Part shown: in pieces, positions 15,838-24,509 of the stretch
Position numbering within the stretch: the stretch's first letter is position 1
How the letters are laid out: the number at the start of each line of letters is the position of its first letter
Origin: FEN-1219 sp035548835
GTDB lineage: Bacteria > Pseudomonadota > Gammaproteobacteria > Steroidobacterales > Rariloculaceae
DNA length: 64,000 bases
Assembly: GCA_035548835.1 (NCBI GenBank)
Contig: DASZSB010000086.1
Location: 32,801-96,800 of the forward strand
Direction: 5' to 3'
Notes under the pieces: model-generated
Databases searched by the model: none
The model's input: the letters and a program-made list of their open reading frames with translations, nothing else
Told to the model about the DNA's origin: nothing
Translations under genes and position numbers: made by a program

Positions 15838-18800
15838 ACTTCGTCACCTGGTCCATTCGCAACCCGGTCCCCGTCATCGTCCTGTTCGTAGGACTCACGA
15901 TCGCGGGCCTGCTGAGCTTCCCGAAGCTCGGTGTGCAGGACCGCCCGGACATCGAGTTTCCGGCCGTGGTCGTTACGGTGACGTACCCGGGCGTGGCGCC
16001 CACGCAGATGGAGTCGGAGATCACTCGCAAGGTCGAGGACGCCGTTGCGACGATCGCCGGCATCGAGCAGATGACGTCCACGGTCGACGAAGGCGCTTCG
16101 ACGACCAGCATCGAGTTCCACTTCGGCACCGACCTGTCCCAGGCGATCGACGACGTGCGCGACGCCATGACGCGCATCCGCTCCGATCTGCCGCCCGACG
16201 CGAACGAGCCCATCGTCTCGCGCGTGAACACGGCCGGCGACGCGCTCGTCACCTGGACCGTCTCGTCCGACAACATGAGCGACACCGAGCTCTCTTGGTT
16301 CGTCGACCTCGTCGTCCAGCGCGAGCTTTCCTCGGTCCCCGGCATGGGCAAGATCACGCGTGTGGGCGGCGTGGACCGCGAGATCCGCGTCGACCTCGAT
16401 CCCGACCGCATGGCCTCGCTCGGTGCCACGGCGAGCGACGTGTCGCGGCAGCTGCGGCGCATCCAGGCCGAATACCCGGGCGGCGAGGGCCGCGTGGGTG
16501 GCCTCGAGCAGACGGTGCGCACGACCGGCATCATCACGTCCGTCTACGATTTGCGTGCGCTGCCGATCTCGCTGCCCGACGGCCGCAGTGTCCGGCTCGA
16601 CACGATCGCGGACGTCCGCGACCAGGCGGGCGAGCAACGCGCGGCCGCGCTGCTCGACGGCAAGCCCGTGATCGGGTTCGAGATCGTGCGCGCCTGGGGC
16701 GCCAGCGCGCTCGGCGTCGCGAAGGAATCGCGCAAGATCGTGGACCGGCTGGCCAAGGAGTATCCGCACGTCCACTTCGCCGAGGCGAGCTCCACGGTCG
16801 GCTACATTCAGACGTCGTACGACGCGTCGATGGAGATGCTCGTCGAGGGCGCGATCCTCGCGATCATCGTGGTGTGGCTGTTCCTGCGTGACTGGCGCGC
16901 CACGGCCGTGTCGGCCATCGCGCTGCCGCTGTCGATCATTCCTGCCTTCTGGGCCATCTGGGCGCTCGGCTTCACGCTGAACATCCTGACGATGCTGGCG
17001 CTGACGCTGGTCGTCGGCATCCTCGTCGACGATGCGATCGTCGAGGTCGAGAACATCGTGCGCCACCTGCGCATGGGCAAGAAGCCGAAGGCGGCGGCCA
17101 TGGACGCCGCCATCGAGATCGGTCTCGCCGTCGTCGCCACCACGCTCACGATCTGCGCCGTGTTCATCCCCGTCGCCTTCATGAGCGGCATCGCCGGACA
17201 GTTCTTCCGGCCTTTCGGCTTCACGGTCACGGTGTCGGTGCTGTTCTCGCTGCTCGTGGCGCGGACGCTCACGCCGATGATGGCCGCCTACTTCCTGAAG
17301 CCGCACGAGGAGAAGCCGAAGGGCCGCGCGATCGTCATGCCGCGGTACCTGGCCACCGTCCGCTGGTGTCTCATGAACCGCTGGAAGACGCTGGGCCTCG
17401 CGACCGTGATCATCGGCGCCATGCTGGCCGTGTTCCCGCTGCTGTCGACCGCGTTCTCGCCGGCCGGCGACAACGGCTTCACGCGCCTCACGGTCGAGCT
17501 CGCGCCCGGCTCGTCCCTCGAGGACACCATCGCCGTGGCCGAAAACGTGCGCAAGCGCCTCGCGACGCTGCCGGACACGGGTAGCGTCTACACGGCCATC
17601 GGCACGCAGGGCCGCAGCAGCCCCGGTGGCGGTGGCGGCGGAGCAGGCACCGTTCGCCGCGGCACGATGACCATCCAGATCAACAACCCCACGGGCACGC
17701 GCGGCGCGCAGCAGGCGTTCGAGCGCAAGGCCATGGCGTTGCTGCGCGACGTCCCGGGTGCGCGTCTGCAGTTCCAGGGCAGCGATGCCGACCGGTTGCA
17801 GGTCACGCTCTCGGGCGACGATGGCGCGCGGCTCGCATTCGCGGCCGCGAACGTGGAGCGCGAGATCCGCAAGATCCCCGGTCTCGGCACGATCACGAGC
17901 AGCGCCGCCCTGCAAAAGCCGGAGATCGTGATCCGGCCGGATCCGGAGCGCGCCGCGGACCTTGGCGTCACCACCGAGACGCTCGGGCTCGTCACGCGCA
18001 TCGCCACCAGCGGCGACGTCGACACCGGGCTCGCGAAGTTCAACCTCGACAACCGGCAGATCCCGATCCGTGTGCGGCTGAACGATCAGTCGCGGGGCGA
18101 TCTCGAGCGCATCAAGCTGCTGGCCGTGCCCTCGAAGCTCGGCACCGTGCCGCTGATGAACATCGCCGACGTTTCGCTCGGCGCCGGTCCGGTCCAGATC
18201 ACGCGCATCGACCGCAGCCGCAACATCAACCTGAACGTGAGCCTGAACGGCATGGCGCTCGGCGACGCGCTGAACACGGTCGAGAACCTGCCGTCGATGA
18301 AGAACCTGCCGGACGGCGTGCGCCACATGCGCACGGGCAACGCGCGCTGGATCGTCGAGATCTTCAGCCAGTTCGCGATCGCGATGGCGATCGGCGTGCT
18401 GTCGATCTACGCCGTGCTCGTGATGCTGTTCCACAAGTTCATCCAGCCGGTCACGATCCTGACCGCGTTGCCGCCGTCGGCTGCGGGCGCGGCCGTGGCG
18501 CTGTACTTCACGGGCAACGGCCTTGCGATCAATTCCCTGATCGGCCTGTTGATGCTGATGGGCATCGTGTCGAAGAACTCGATCCTGCTGGTCGAGTACG
18601 CGATCATGGCGCAGCGCGATCAGGGTCTGTCCCGCTTCGAAGCGCTGGTGGACTCCTGCTCGAAGCGCGCGCGCCCGATCGTCATGACCACGATCGCGAT
18701 GGGTGCGGGCATGATGCCGGTCGCCATGGGGTGGGCCGGCGATCCCAGCTTTCGCGCACCGATGGGCATCGCCGTGATCGGCGGCCTCCTCGTCTCCACG

Positions 18801-18935
18801 ATCATGAGCCTGTTCATCGTGCCGGCCATGTTCACGGTGATCGACGACTTCCAGCAGTGGCTGTCCCGCAAGTGGGGCGGTCACGCGCATGAAGAACACG
18901 AGGGCAGTCCGCATCCGACGGGCGCGGCGCTCTAG
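15834..18935 (+). CDS. RND family efflux transporter permease
   Basis: 1033 residues, the full length of a proton-driven RND pump with 12 membrane helices and two large periplasmic loops. The proton relay pair Asp-Asp in helix 4 is seen in VVGILVDDAIVEVENI. The first helix RNPVPVIVLFVGLTIAGLL and helix 10 region LLMLMGIVSKNSILLVEYAI are typical. A Gly-rich insertion (SSPGGGGGGAG, about residue 597) sits in the second docking/porter region. It overlaps the adaptor gene by 4 bp (ATGA). Substrates cannot be inferred. Confidence 0.95.
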   Translation: MNFVTWSIRNPVPVIVLFVGLTIAGLLSFPKLGVQDRPDIEFPAVVVTVTYPGVAPTQMESEITRKVEDAVATIAGIEQMTSTVDEGASTTSIEFHFGTDLSQAIDDVRDAMTRIRSDLPPDANEPIVSRVNTAGDALVTWTVSSDNMSDTELSWFVDLVVQRELSSVPGMGKITRVGGVDREIRVDLDPDRMASLGATASDVSRQLRRIQAEYPGGEGRVGGLEQTVRTTGIITSVYDLRALPISLPDGRSVRLDTIADVRDQAGEQRAAALLDGKPVIGFEIVRAWGASALGVAKESRKIVDRLAKEYPHVHFAEASSTVGYIQTSYDASMEMLVEGAILAIIVVWLFLRDWRATAVSAIALPLSIIPAFWAIWALGFTLNILTMLALTLVVGILVDDAIVEVENIVRHLRMGKKPKAAAMDAAIEIGLAVVATTLTICAVFIPVAFMSGIAGQFFRPFGFTVTVSVLFSLLVARTLTPMMAAYFLKPHEEKPKGRAIVMPRYLATVRWCLMNRWKTLGLATVIIGAMLAVFPLLSTAFSPAGDNGFTRLTVELAPGSSLEDTIAVAENVRKRLATLPDTGSVYTAIGTQGRSSPGGGGGGAGTVRRGTMTIQINNPTGTRGAQQAFERKAMALLRDVPGARLQFQGSDADRLQVTLSGDDGARLAFAAANVEREIRKIPGLGTITSSAALQKPEIVIRPDPERAADLGVTTETLGLVTRIATSGDVDTGLAKFNLDNRQIPIRVRLNDQSRGDLERIKLLAVPSKLGTVPLMNIADVSLGAGPVQITRIDRSRNINLNVSLNGMALGDALNTVENLPSMKNLPDGVRHMRTGNARWIVEIFSQFAIAMAIGVLSIYAVLVMLFHKFIQPVTILTALPPSAAGAAVALYFTGNGLAINSLIGLLMLMGIVSKNSILLVEYAIMAQRDQGLSRFEALVDSCSKRARPIVMTTIAMGAGMMPVAMGWAGDPSFRAPMGIAVIGGLLVSTIMSLFIVPAMFTVIDDFQQWLSRKWGGHAHEEHEGSPHPTGAAL

Positions 18936-18946
18936 CGCCGCGCTTG
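18922..18946 (+). terminator. Hairpin with the RND stop codon in its loop
   Basis: GCGCGGCGC (18922-18930) pairs perfectly with GCGCCGCGC (18935-18943); the loop TCTA contains the first bases of the pump stop codon TAG (18933-18935). It is followed by TTGT, so it may be a weak terminator or a 3'-end stabilising hairpin. Confidence 0.5.
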
Positions 18947-19069
18947 TCGCGTAGCATCCGGTGACTTGCGCACCGGAGCCCTTCCGGCACGATGGCGCCG
19001 CGGCCGCGGCTCGCGGTCGTCCCGTCGGCGCCCGCGTCCGGGGCGTGCGACACTCCGAGCGAGGCCCCG

Positions 19070-19783
19070 ATGATTCCCCGCATGCTGCTCGCGACCGCGT
19101 TGATTCCCGATACGACGACGGAGCTGCAGCTGTTCCGGTCCGGCGATCTGTTCTCGATCATGATTCCAGGTCGTGGCGACCTCATGAACAGCCGTGTGCA
19201 CGGCTCCGAGAAAGCGCTTGCGGATCTCGCCTGTGAGCAGCTGGGGAGCAGGCGGAAGCCGCGCCTGCTGATCGGCGGACTCGGCATGGGATTCACGCTG
19301 GCCGCCGCGCTGAAGACGGTCGGCCCCGACGCCGAGGTCGTCGTGGCGGAGCTCGTGCCGGAGGTCGTCACCTGGAATCGCACGTTGATCGGCGCGCCGG
19401 CGGGTCACCCGCTGGCGGATCCGCGTAGCAAGGTGTACGTCGGCGACGTAGGCGTGCTGATTCGACGGGAGCGAGGCGGTTTCGACGCCATTCTGATGGA
19501 CGTGGACAACGGACCCGAAGCCCTCGTTCGCCGGGAGAACAACTGGCTCTACAGCGCCGCGGGGCTGCGGGCCACGCGCGATGCGCTACGCCCCCGCGGC
19601 GTGCTGGCCGTCTGGTCCGCGAGCCCCGATCGAGCCTTCAGCAAACGACTGCGACAAGCCGGCTTCGACGTGCGCGAGCACGTCGTGCGCCCGCATCGCG
19701 CGGGCAAGGGGCCTCGGCATCACGTGTGGGTCGGAACCCTACGCGACCGAGGCCTGGACCAAGCAGCGTCCCGCACAGGCTAG
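19070..19783 (+). CDS. Spermidine-synthase-like (polyamine aminopropyltransferase fold) protein
   Basis: 237 residues with a Rossmann methyltransferase fold: LLIGGLGMGFTLAAAL is the nucleotide-binding loop, VVVAELVPEVVTWNR the acidic strand, and AILMDVDNGPEALVRRENN the next active-site strand. The N-terminal segment TTELQLFRSGDLFSIMIPGR resembles the small sheet domain of spermidine synthases. The catalytic Asp pair of true spermidine synthases is not clearly conserved, so its reaction is unknown. ATG at 19070 was chosen because GAGG lies about 5 bases upstream; longer starts at 18992 are possible. Confidence 0.75.
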   Translation: MIPRMLLATALIPDTTTELQLFRSGDLFSIMIPGRGDLMNSRVHGSEKALADLACEQLGSRRKPRLLIGGLGMGFTLAAALKTVGPDAEVVVAELVPEVVTWNRTLIGAPAGHPLADPRSKVYVGDVGVLIRRERGGFDAILMDVDNGPEALVRRENNWLYSAAGLRATRDALRPRGVLAVWSASPDRAFSKRLRQAGFDVREHVVRPHRAGKGPRHHVWVGTLRDRGLDQAASRTG

Positions 19784-21369
19784 GGCGCGCGACACTCGAA
19801 ATTCGCGGCGTCGTCGATGCTGCCCTGGCCCTGGTAGCGCGCGACCTGCGGGTAAGGGCACAGCGGCCGCGAGCGCGTGACTGCGCCGTCCACGATTTTC
19901 TTCGCCACGATCTTCTGCGGCGCCACGCCCCTCTCGACCCAGTCGATTACGGCGGTGACCGCGTCGTTCTGGTCGGGGCCGATGCCGCCGGCGCAGTGCG
20001 CCATGCCGGGCACCATGAACAGGCGCATGAAGCCGTCGGCGTTCGGCGCGTTTGCCTTGCTCGCGGCCTCGTAGTAGTTCACGCCCATCAACGGCTGCAG
20101 GATCGTGTCGGCCCAGCCGTAGGTCATGATCAGCTTGCCGCCGCGCGCCCGGAACGCTTTGAGGTTCGTGTCCGTGGCGTTCGCGATCTTGCCCCAGCGG
20201 TTGAGCAGCGGCGGGTCGCGGTCGAAGTCGAACGTCCTGTAGTCGTAGTCGGGCCGCGGCGGCTGGAACACGAGGTAGCGCATCGTGTTCTCGGCCAGCG
20301 AGAAATCCGCGGGCTTCGCGTCGGGGGTCGCGGGCAGGATCAGGTTCGTCCACAGGCTGGCCGTCGTGCCGTTCGGGCCGGCGCTGAGCGCCTCGCTGCC
20401 GATCATGAAGCCCGGGAACAGCGGCTTGCCCTTCGAGCTCGGGCCGTCGTACACCTTCTGGATCGCAGCCGCCTGCGCGGGCGTCAGGCACGTGGCCGCA
20501 TCGGTGCCGACGGGGCAGCTCGGCACGTCCGTCGCCACCTTGAACGAGCAGCGGCGCGGATCGTCGATGAGACCGTCCTTCAGGCCGTCGACGGCGTCGC
20601 ACTTGGCCATCACGGCGTTCGCGACGAGCGCGATCTTCCCGGCCGACACGGACGTCTCCGTCAACGCGCGCTGGTTCCACAGCGCGCCGATCGTGAAGCC
20701 GGTCTGGTCCACCCACGGCGCGTTGGCCACGATGCCGTCGAAGTCCTCGGGGTAGCGCTGCGCCTCGAGCAGGCCCTGGCGGCCGCCGTTGCTGCACGAG
20801 TTCCAGTACGAGTGCGCGACGGCCTGGCCGTAGTAGCGGCGTGCGATCTCCTTCGCGGTGGTCGCGGTCAGGTGCACGGCGCGATACGCGTAGTCGATGG
20901 CCTTCTGCGGGTTGCTCAGCACGAACGTGCCGCCGGGCTCCTTGCTCGCGTAGTGCCCCGTGTTCGTGCCGGCGATCACGAAGCCGTGCGTGAGCGCCTG
21001 GTTGCGCTGCGCGACGCGGTTCGCGTCGTCGAGCTGCTCGCCCGCGTGGCCGCCGTTGCCGATCATGTAGAAGCGGCCGTTCCACGGTGCCGGCAGATTC
21101 ACCTCGAACGCGATCTCGGGCGCGAGCGTGCCGGTCACGTGGCAGTACGCCGGAACCTCGCCCGCCGCGGGCATCGATGTGGCCTTGATCTCGACCAGCT
21201 CGTCGAGCTTCAGTTGCCCGAGCGAGTCGCAGGCGCCTTTCGGCGCGAGCGTGCCGCCCGAATAGCCGCTGCGCGAGGTCCTGGCCTCCGCGAACGGTTG
21301 CGCGTGAGCCGAGCCCAAGAGTCCCATGACCGCGGCCGCGACGGCCGCGAGTGTTCCAGCGCTACGCAT
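19780..21369 (-). CDS. Tannase/feruloyl esterase family alpha/beta hydrolase, secreted
   Basis: 529 residues with a signal peptide (cleavage after GSAHA, about residue 23). The nucleophile motif SCSNGGRQGLLEAQ near residue 193, the acid in YGWADTILQP and the His in VPGMAHCAGG form the triad of the tannase family; paired cysteines in SCSNGG and MAHC match the CS-D-HC arrangement that is disulfide linked in this family. It hydrolyses aromatic esters outside the cytoplasm. It overlaps the convergent upstream gene by 4 bp. Probable role: use of plant-derived phenolic esters. Confidence 0.9.
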   Translation of the reverse strand: MRSAGTLAAVAAAVMGLLGSAHAQPFAEARTSRSGYSGGTLAPKGACDSLGQLKLDELVEIKATSMPAAGEVPAYCHVTGTLAPEIAFEVNLPAPWNGRFYMIGNGGHAGEQLDDANRVAQRNQALTHGFVIAGTNTGHYASKEPGGTFVLSNPQKAIDYAYRAVHLTATTAKEIARRYYGQAVAHSYWNSCSNGGRQGLLEAQRYPEDFDGIVANAPWVDQTGFTIGALWNQRALTETSVSAGKIALVANAVMAKCDAVDGLKDGLIDDPRRCSFKVATDVPSCPVGTDAATCLTPAQAAAIQKVYDGPSSKGKPLFPGFMIGSEALSAGPNGTTASLWTNLILPATPDAKPADFSLAENTMRYLVFQPPRPDYDYRTFDFDRDPPLLNRWGKIANATDTNLKAFRARGGKLIMTYGWADTILQPLMGVNYYEAASKANAPNADGFMRLFMVPGMAHCAGGIGPDQNDAVTAVIDWVERGVAPQKIVAKKIVDGAVTRSRPLCPYPQVARYQGQGSIDDAANFECRAP

Positions 21370-21447
21370 GTTCGTATTCCCCCGGGAGCGGTGTGCGCAC
21401 GATTGAGCGCGCGGCCGCGGCGCATGTCAACCGCGGGAATCGGCGCC

Positions 21448-22368
21448 TCAGCCGTGACGATGCTCGGCGATGAACTTGCCGAGCGTGCGGAACTCGTCCG
21501 CGCGTGCGCTGCCTCGCCGCCAGATCAGCGCGATCGTGCGATGACTCTTGTCGCCGAGCGGGTACATGCGTACCTGCGTGCTCTGCAGCAGCGCCGAATC
21601 CTCGGCCATCTCCGGCAGGAACGTGATGCCGAGATCGGCGTCGACCATCTCGATGAGCGTCAGCAGGCTCGAGGCCGAGACGGGGCTCGTCTTGCGCGTG
21701 TCGCGCAGCTTGCACGCCTCGATCGCGTGCTCGCGCATGCAGTGGCCTTCGCGCAGCAGCAGCACCGTGCCGGAGTTCAGGCGGTTGAAGCGGTACTTCG
21801 CGGGGTCGACGAGCTGCGTGCCGGCGCGCGCGGCCAGCAGGAACCGGTCGTTGAACAGCGGCATCTGCTCGGTGCCCGGCACGTCGTACGGCAACGCCAG
21901 CACGGCTACGTCGAGCGTGCCCTCGAGCAGCTGCCGGTGCAGGACTTCGGTCAGGTCCTCGTGCAGGTAGAGCTTCAGCTCGGGGTACGCGCGGCGCAGC
22001 GCCGGCAGCACGCGCGGCAGCAGGAACGGCGCGATCGTCGGAATGATGCCGAGCTGCAGCGAGCCCTGCAGCGGCCGGCCCTGGCCGCGCGCGTGCTCCA
22101 CGAGCGCGGTCAGGTCCTGCAGGCACAGCTTCGCGAGCGAGGCGATCTCGCGCCCCGCGGCCGTGATGGTCACGCGGCGATTCGTGCGGTCGACGAGGTT
22201 GGCGCCGAGCAGCGTCTCGAGCTCCTGGATCGCGATGCTGAACGCCGACTGCGACACGAAGCACTGTGCCGCCGCGCGGCCGAAGTGCTTCGCCTCCGCG
22301 AGCGCGACGAAGTAGCGTAGCTGCTTGACGGTCGGCAGATGGGTGGCGGGACGATCCTGCGACGACAT
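21448..22368 (-). CDS. oxyR: OxyR, hydrogen peroxide-responsive LysR regulator
   Basis: 306 residues. The LysR HTH (LRYFVALAEAKHFGRAAAQC, about 17-36, and onward) is followed by the effector domain. The peroxide-sensing cysteine pair is present: Cys210 in REGHCMREHA and Cys219 in EACKLRD, spaced nine residues as Cys199 and Cys208 are in E. coli OxyR. This separates it from other LysR proteins. It lies 1 bp after the stop of a small exported protein and behind a solute-binding protein gene, an uncommon operon for oxyR. Confidence 0.92.
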   Translation of the reverse strand: MSSQDRPATHLPTVKQLRYFVALAEAKHFGRAAAQCFVSQSAFSIAIQELETLLGANLVDRTNRRVTITAAGREIASLAKLCLQDLTALVEHARGQGRPLQGSLQLGIIPTIAPFLLPRVLPALRRAYPELKLYLHEDLTEVLHRQLLEGTLDVAVLALPYDVPGTEQMPLFNDRFLLAARAGTQLVDPAKYRFNRLNSGTVLLLREGHCMREHAIEACKLRDTRKTSPVSASSLLTLIEMVDADLGITFLPEMAEDSALLQSTQVRMYPLGDKSHRTIALIWRRGSARADEFRTLGKFIAEHRHG

Positions 22369-22369
22369 G

Positions 22370-22873
22370 TCACTCCTGCGGCTCGGGCGCCCCCCGCCTG
22401 CCGAAGCGCATGCGGAACAGCTCGATGTAGCCGTGGCGTTGCCACTCGGGCGTCGCCAGCATGATGTCGCTGCGCAGCGGCGGCCGGTTCGGATCGTAGA
22501 GCGGCATGAACGTCACGTGGAAGCGCCCGGTGTCGTCGGCTTCTTCCTGCTTCTTGCGCCACTCGCTGCCGAGATCGGGCAGCCGCCAGCCCCGGCCGAT
22601 GACGATGATCTCGTCGGGCTTGCCTGCGCGGTCCTCGGGCAGGGGCGCGAGCGTGGCCGCGTTCGGTGGCCGCAGGGAGCCCAGGATCGGCGGCGGCGTG
22701 GGGCCGCGTGTCGGGGCGGCGACGGCCGGAGCCTGGGCCGGTTCGCCAGGAGGATCGGCGCGGCGCTCGATGCGCGGCGGTCGCAGCAGCGGATCGTTCT
22801 GGGCCAGCGCCGCGGGCGGCAGACCCGCCACGATCAGCGCACCGAGGAACGCCAGTGTGTCAGCGTGATGCAT
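22370..22873 (-). CDS. Hypothetical exported protein
   Basis: 167 residues. The signal peptide (FLGALIVAGLPPAALAQ, cleavage about residue 25) is followed by a Pro-rich region (about 30-75) and a conserved-looking C-terminal half starting DEIIVIGRGWRLPDLG. I do not recognise a family. Its start overlaps the end of the upstream solute-binding protein gene by 14 bp and its stop is 1 bp before oxyR, so all three are probably one transcript. Confidence 0.7.
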   Translation of the reverse strand: MHHADTLAFLGALIVAGLPPAALAQNDPLLRPPRIERRADPPGEPAQAPAVAAPTRGPTPPPILGSLRPPNAATLAPLPEDRAGKPDEIIVIGRGWRLPDLGSEWRKKQEEADDTGRFHVTFMPLYDPNRPPLRSDIMLATPEWQRHGYIELFRMRFGRRGAPEPQE

Positions 22874-23663
22874 TGCCGAGCCGCTCCCGCCAGCGTAGCG
22901 ATTTGAACCAGTAGTTCGTGGTCGTCGGCAGCCACGTGTCGGCGTCGCGCGCGACGATCCACGCGTTCAGGAAGGCGAGAAAGTCGGGATCGCCCTTGTT
23001 GACCGCGAACGCCGATCGGCTGACGAGCAGCGGGCGCGGCAGCGGCTTGTCGATGACCCCGGGGTTGTCGAGCACGAGGAACGTCGGCACGGGCTCGTCC
23101 TCGAGGTAGCCGTCCACCTCGCCGGCCACGAGCGCGCGGCTCGCGACGTCGGGCGAGGAGACGAGCTTGAGCTTGGCGCGCGGCAGCAACCGCCGCGCAA
23201 CCTGCGCGGCGACGGAGCCGTCCAGGGCGACGATCGTGTGCCGGTCGTCGTCGAGATCCTCGAGCTTCGTGACGTTGGCGGTGCGTGCGACGTGCGTCGC
23301 GAGCCCGACGCCGCCCTCGGCGTACGGTTGGCTGAAGTTCACGTGCAGCGCGCGGGCCGGCGTGATCGTGAGGCCGGCGGCGATCAGGTCGATCTCGCCC
23401 GATTCGAGCGCCGGGATCAGGCGGTCGATGTCGTAGGCGCGCAGATCGGCCTTCACGCGCAGGTCGGTCGCGAGCTGCTTGGCGACGTCGACCTCGAAGC
23501 CTACGAGCTCGCCGTTGGCGGCCCGCGCGGCCCACGGGGCATACAGGGTGACGCCCACGCGCAGCGTGCCGGTGTTCAGCACCTGCTGCAGGTCGCGTGC
23601 GTCCGCGCGCGGCAGCCACGCCGCGCCGAGAATCAGCAGTGCCGCGATCGTCGTGCGTGTCAT
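22860..23663 (-). CDS. Extracellular solute-binding protein, family 3
   Basis: 267 residues with a signal peptide (cleavage near ADA, residue 22). The domain begins VLNTGTLRVGVTLYAPWAAR, followed by GFEVDVAKQLATDL and LIPALESGEIDLIAAGLTIT, the classic SBP_bac_3 pattern for amino-acid-type ligands. No ABC permease or ATPase gene is nearby, so it may serve a distant transporter or act as a sensor-type binding protein. It is first gene of the run that ends in oxyR. Confidence 0.9.
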   Translation of the reverse strand: MTRTTIAALLILGAAWLPRADARDLQQVLNTGTLRVGVTLYAPWAARAANGELVGFEVDVAKQLATDLRVKADLRAYDIDRLIPALESGEIDLIAAGLTITPARALHVNFSQPYAEGGVGLATHVARTANVTKLEDLDDDRHTIVALDGSVAAQVARRLLPRAKLKLVSSPDVASRALVAGEVDGYLEDEPVPTFLVLDNPGVIDKPLPRPLLVSRSAFAVNKGDPDFLAFLNAWIVARDADTWLPTTTNYWFKSLRWRERLGNASR

Positions 23664-23802
23664 CGTGCGTCCGCCCGTCCTGCGATTAAGACCCGAGTTG
23701 CCGGATTTGGTTGCCGCGTCTTCAGGCCCTCGTGCGCGCCAGGGTATGATCGCGGCGACGAGTCATCGTAACCGATCTCAACTCTGCAAACCGATCCGTC
23801 GC

Positions 23803-24276
23803 GTGACCGATTCGACCAGAGATCGAGCCTCCACGGTGCGTGCGGCCGCCACGCCGCCTTCGCGCGGTCAGCGCATCGCCGCGTTCGCGTTTCTGGCCGC
23901 GTTCGGCCTGACGATCCTGACGGTGGTGCTGACCGGCCTCTGGGTGCGCAGCCCGGCCGCCCGGCGGGCCCCGGACCCTGAGGTGGTGTCGCTCGTGCCC
24001 GCCGAGGCGCGGACGGTGAACCTGCTGTTCGAATCGCGAGTGAGTCTCAACGACGTGCGGTATACCCTGGAGCTGCCGCCCGGCATCGAGTTGCGCGGCC
24101 GCCCCGGCGTGCGCAGGGTCGTCTGGACGGCGCCGCTCGCGGCCGGCAACAACGTGCTGCCGCTCGAGCTCGTGGCGCTCTCGGGGCACGGGGGACAGCT
24201 CGCGGCCCGCCTGCAGCACGGCGCGGCGCAGAAGACGTTCGTGGTCGATCTCGCCGTAGGCGGGGTGCGGCGGTGA
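23803..24276 (+). CDS. Hypothetical single-pass membrane protein with an adhesin-like periplasmic domain
   Basis: 157 residues from the GTG at 23803; an upstream in-frame ATG at 23746 is an alternative and neither has a clear ribosome binding site. One membrane helix (FAFLAAFGLTILTVVLTGLW, about 30-49) anchors a short periplasmic beta-rich domain with a pattern TVNLLFESRVSLNDVRYTLE. Similar small proteins occur next to anti-sigma-like genes in gammaproteobacteria, but I see no sigma factor here. The stop overlaps the start of the next gene (GTGA). Confidence 0.65.
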   Translation: MTDSTRDRASTVRAAATPPSRGQRIAAFAFLAAFGLTILTVVLTGLWVRSPAARRAPDPEVVSLVPAEARTVNLLFESRVSLNDVRYTLELPPGIELRGRPGVRRVVWTAPLAAGNNVLPLELVALSGHGGQLAARLQHGAAQKTFVVDLAVGGVRR

Positions 24277-24509
24277 GCCGGCGCAGGGCCCTGTTGCGCG
24301 GAGCGCTGCTGCTCGCGGCGGCCGGAGTCGCCGGCGCGCAGGGCGATCTCGACGTGTCGATGCGCGTGGTCGACGACGTGCAGGGCTTGGGCGCCGCCGT
24401 GATCGTGATCGGTCCGGACGCGATCGAAACGCGTGTCTCCGAGGCGCCGCAGCCGGGCGCGGCGGAGGCCGCGCCGCGCAGCGGAGACGCGGCCGCGCCG
24501 GCTCAGTAG
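24273..24509 (+). CDS. Small hypothetical exported protein
   Basis: 78 residues, GTG start overlapping the previous stop codon. A signal peptide (MSRRRALLRGALLLAAAGVA, twin Arg residues followed by a hydrophobic core) leads a short mature part with DVSMRVVDDVQGLGAAVIVI and an Ala/Pro-rich tail. Function unknown; translationally coupled with the membrane protein in front. The 3' end overlaps the convergent TonB-domain gene by 7 bp. Confidence 0.6.
   Translation: MSRRRALLRGALLLAAAGVAGAQGDLDVSMRVVDDVQGLGAAVIVIGPDAIETRVSEAPQPGAAEAAPRSGDAAAPAQ

Noticed and set aside
15654..18914. A 1086-codon minus-strand frame opposite the RND adaptor and pump
   Set aside because: Arg/His/Asp-rich shadow of the pump reading frame with no domain; the plus-strand pump is complete and conserved.
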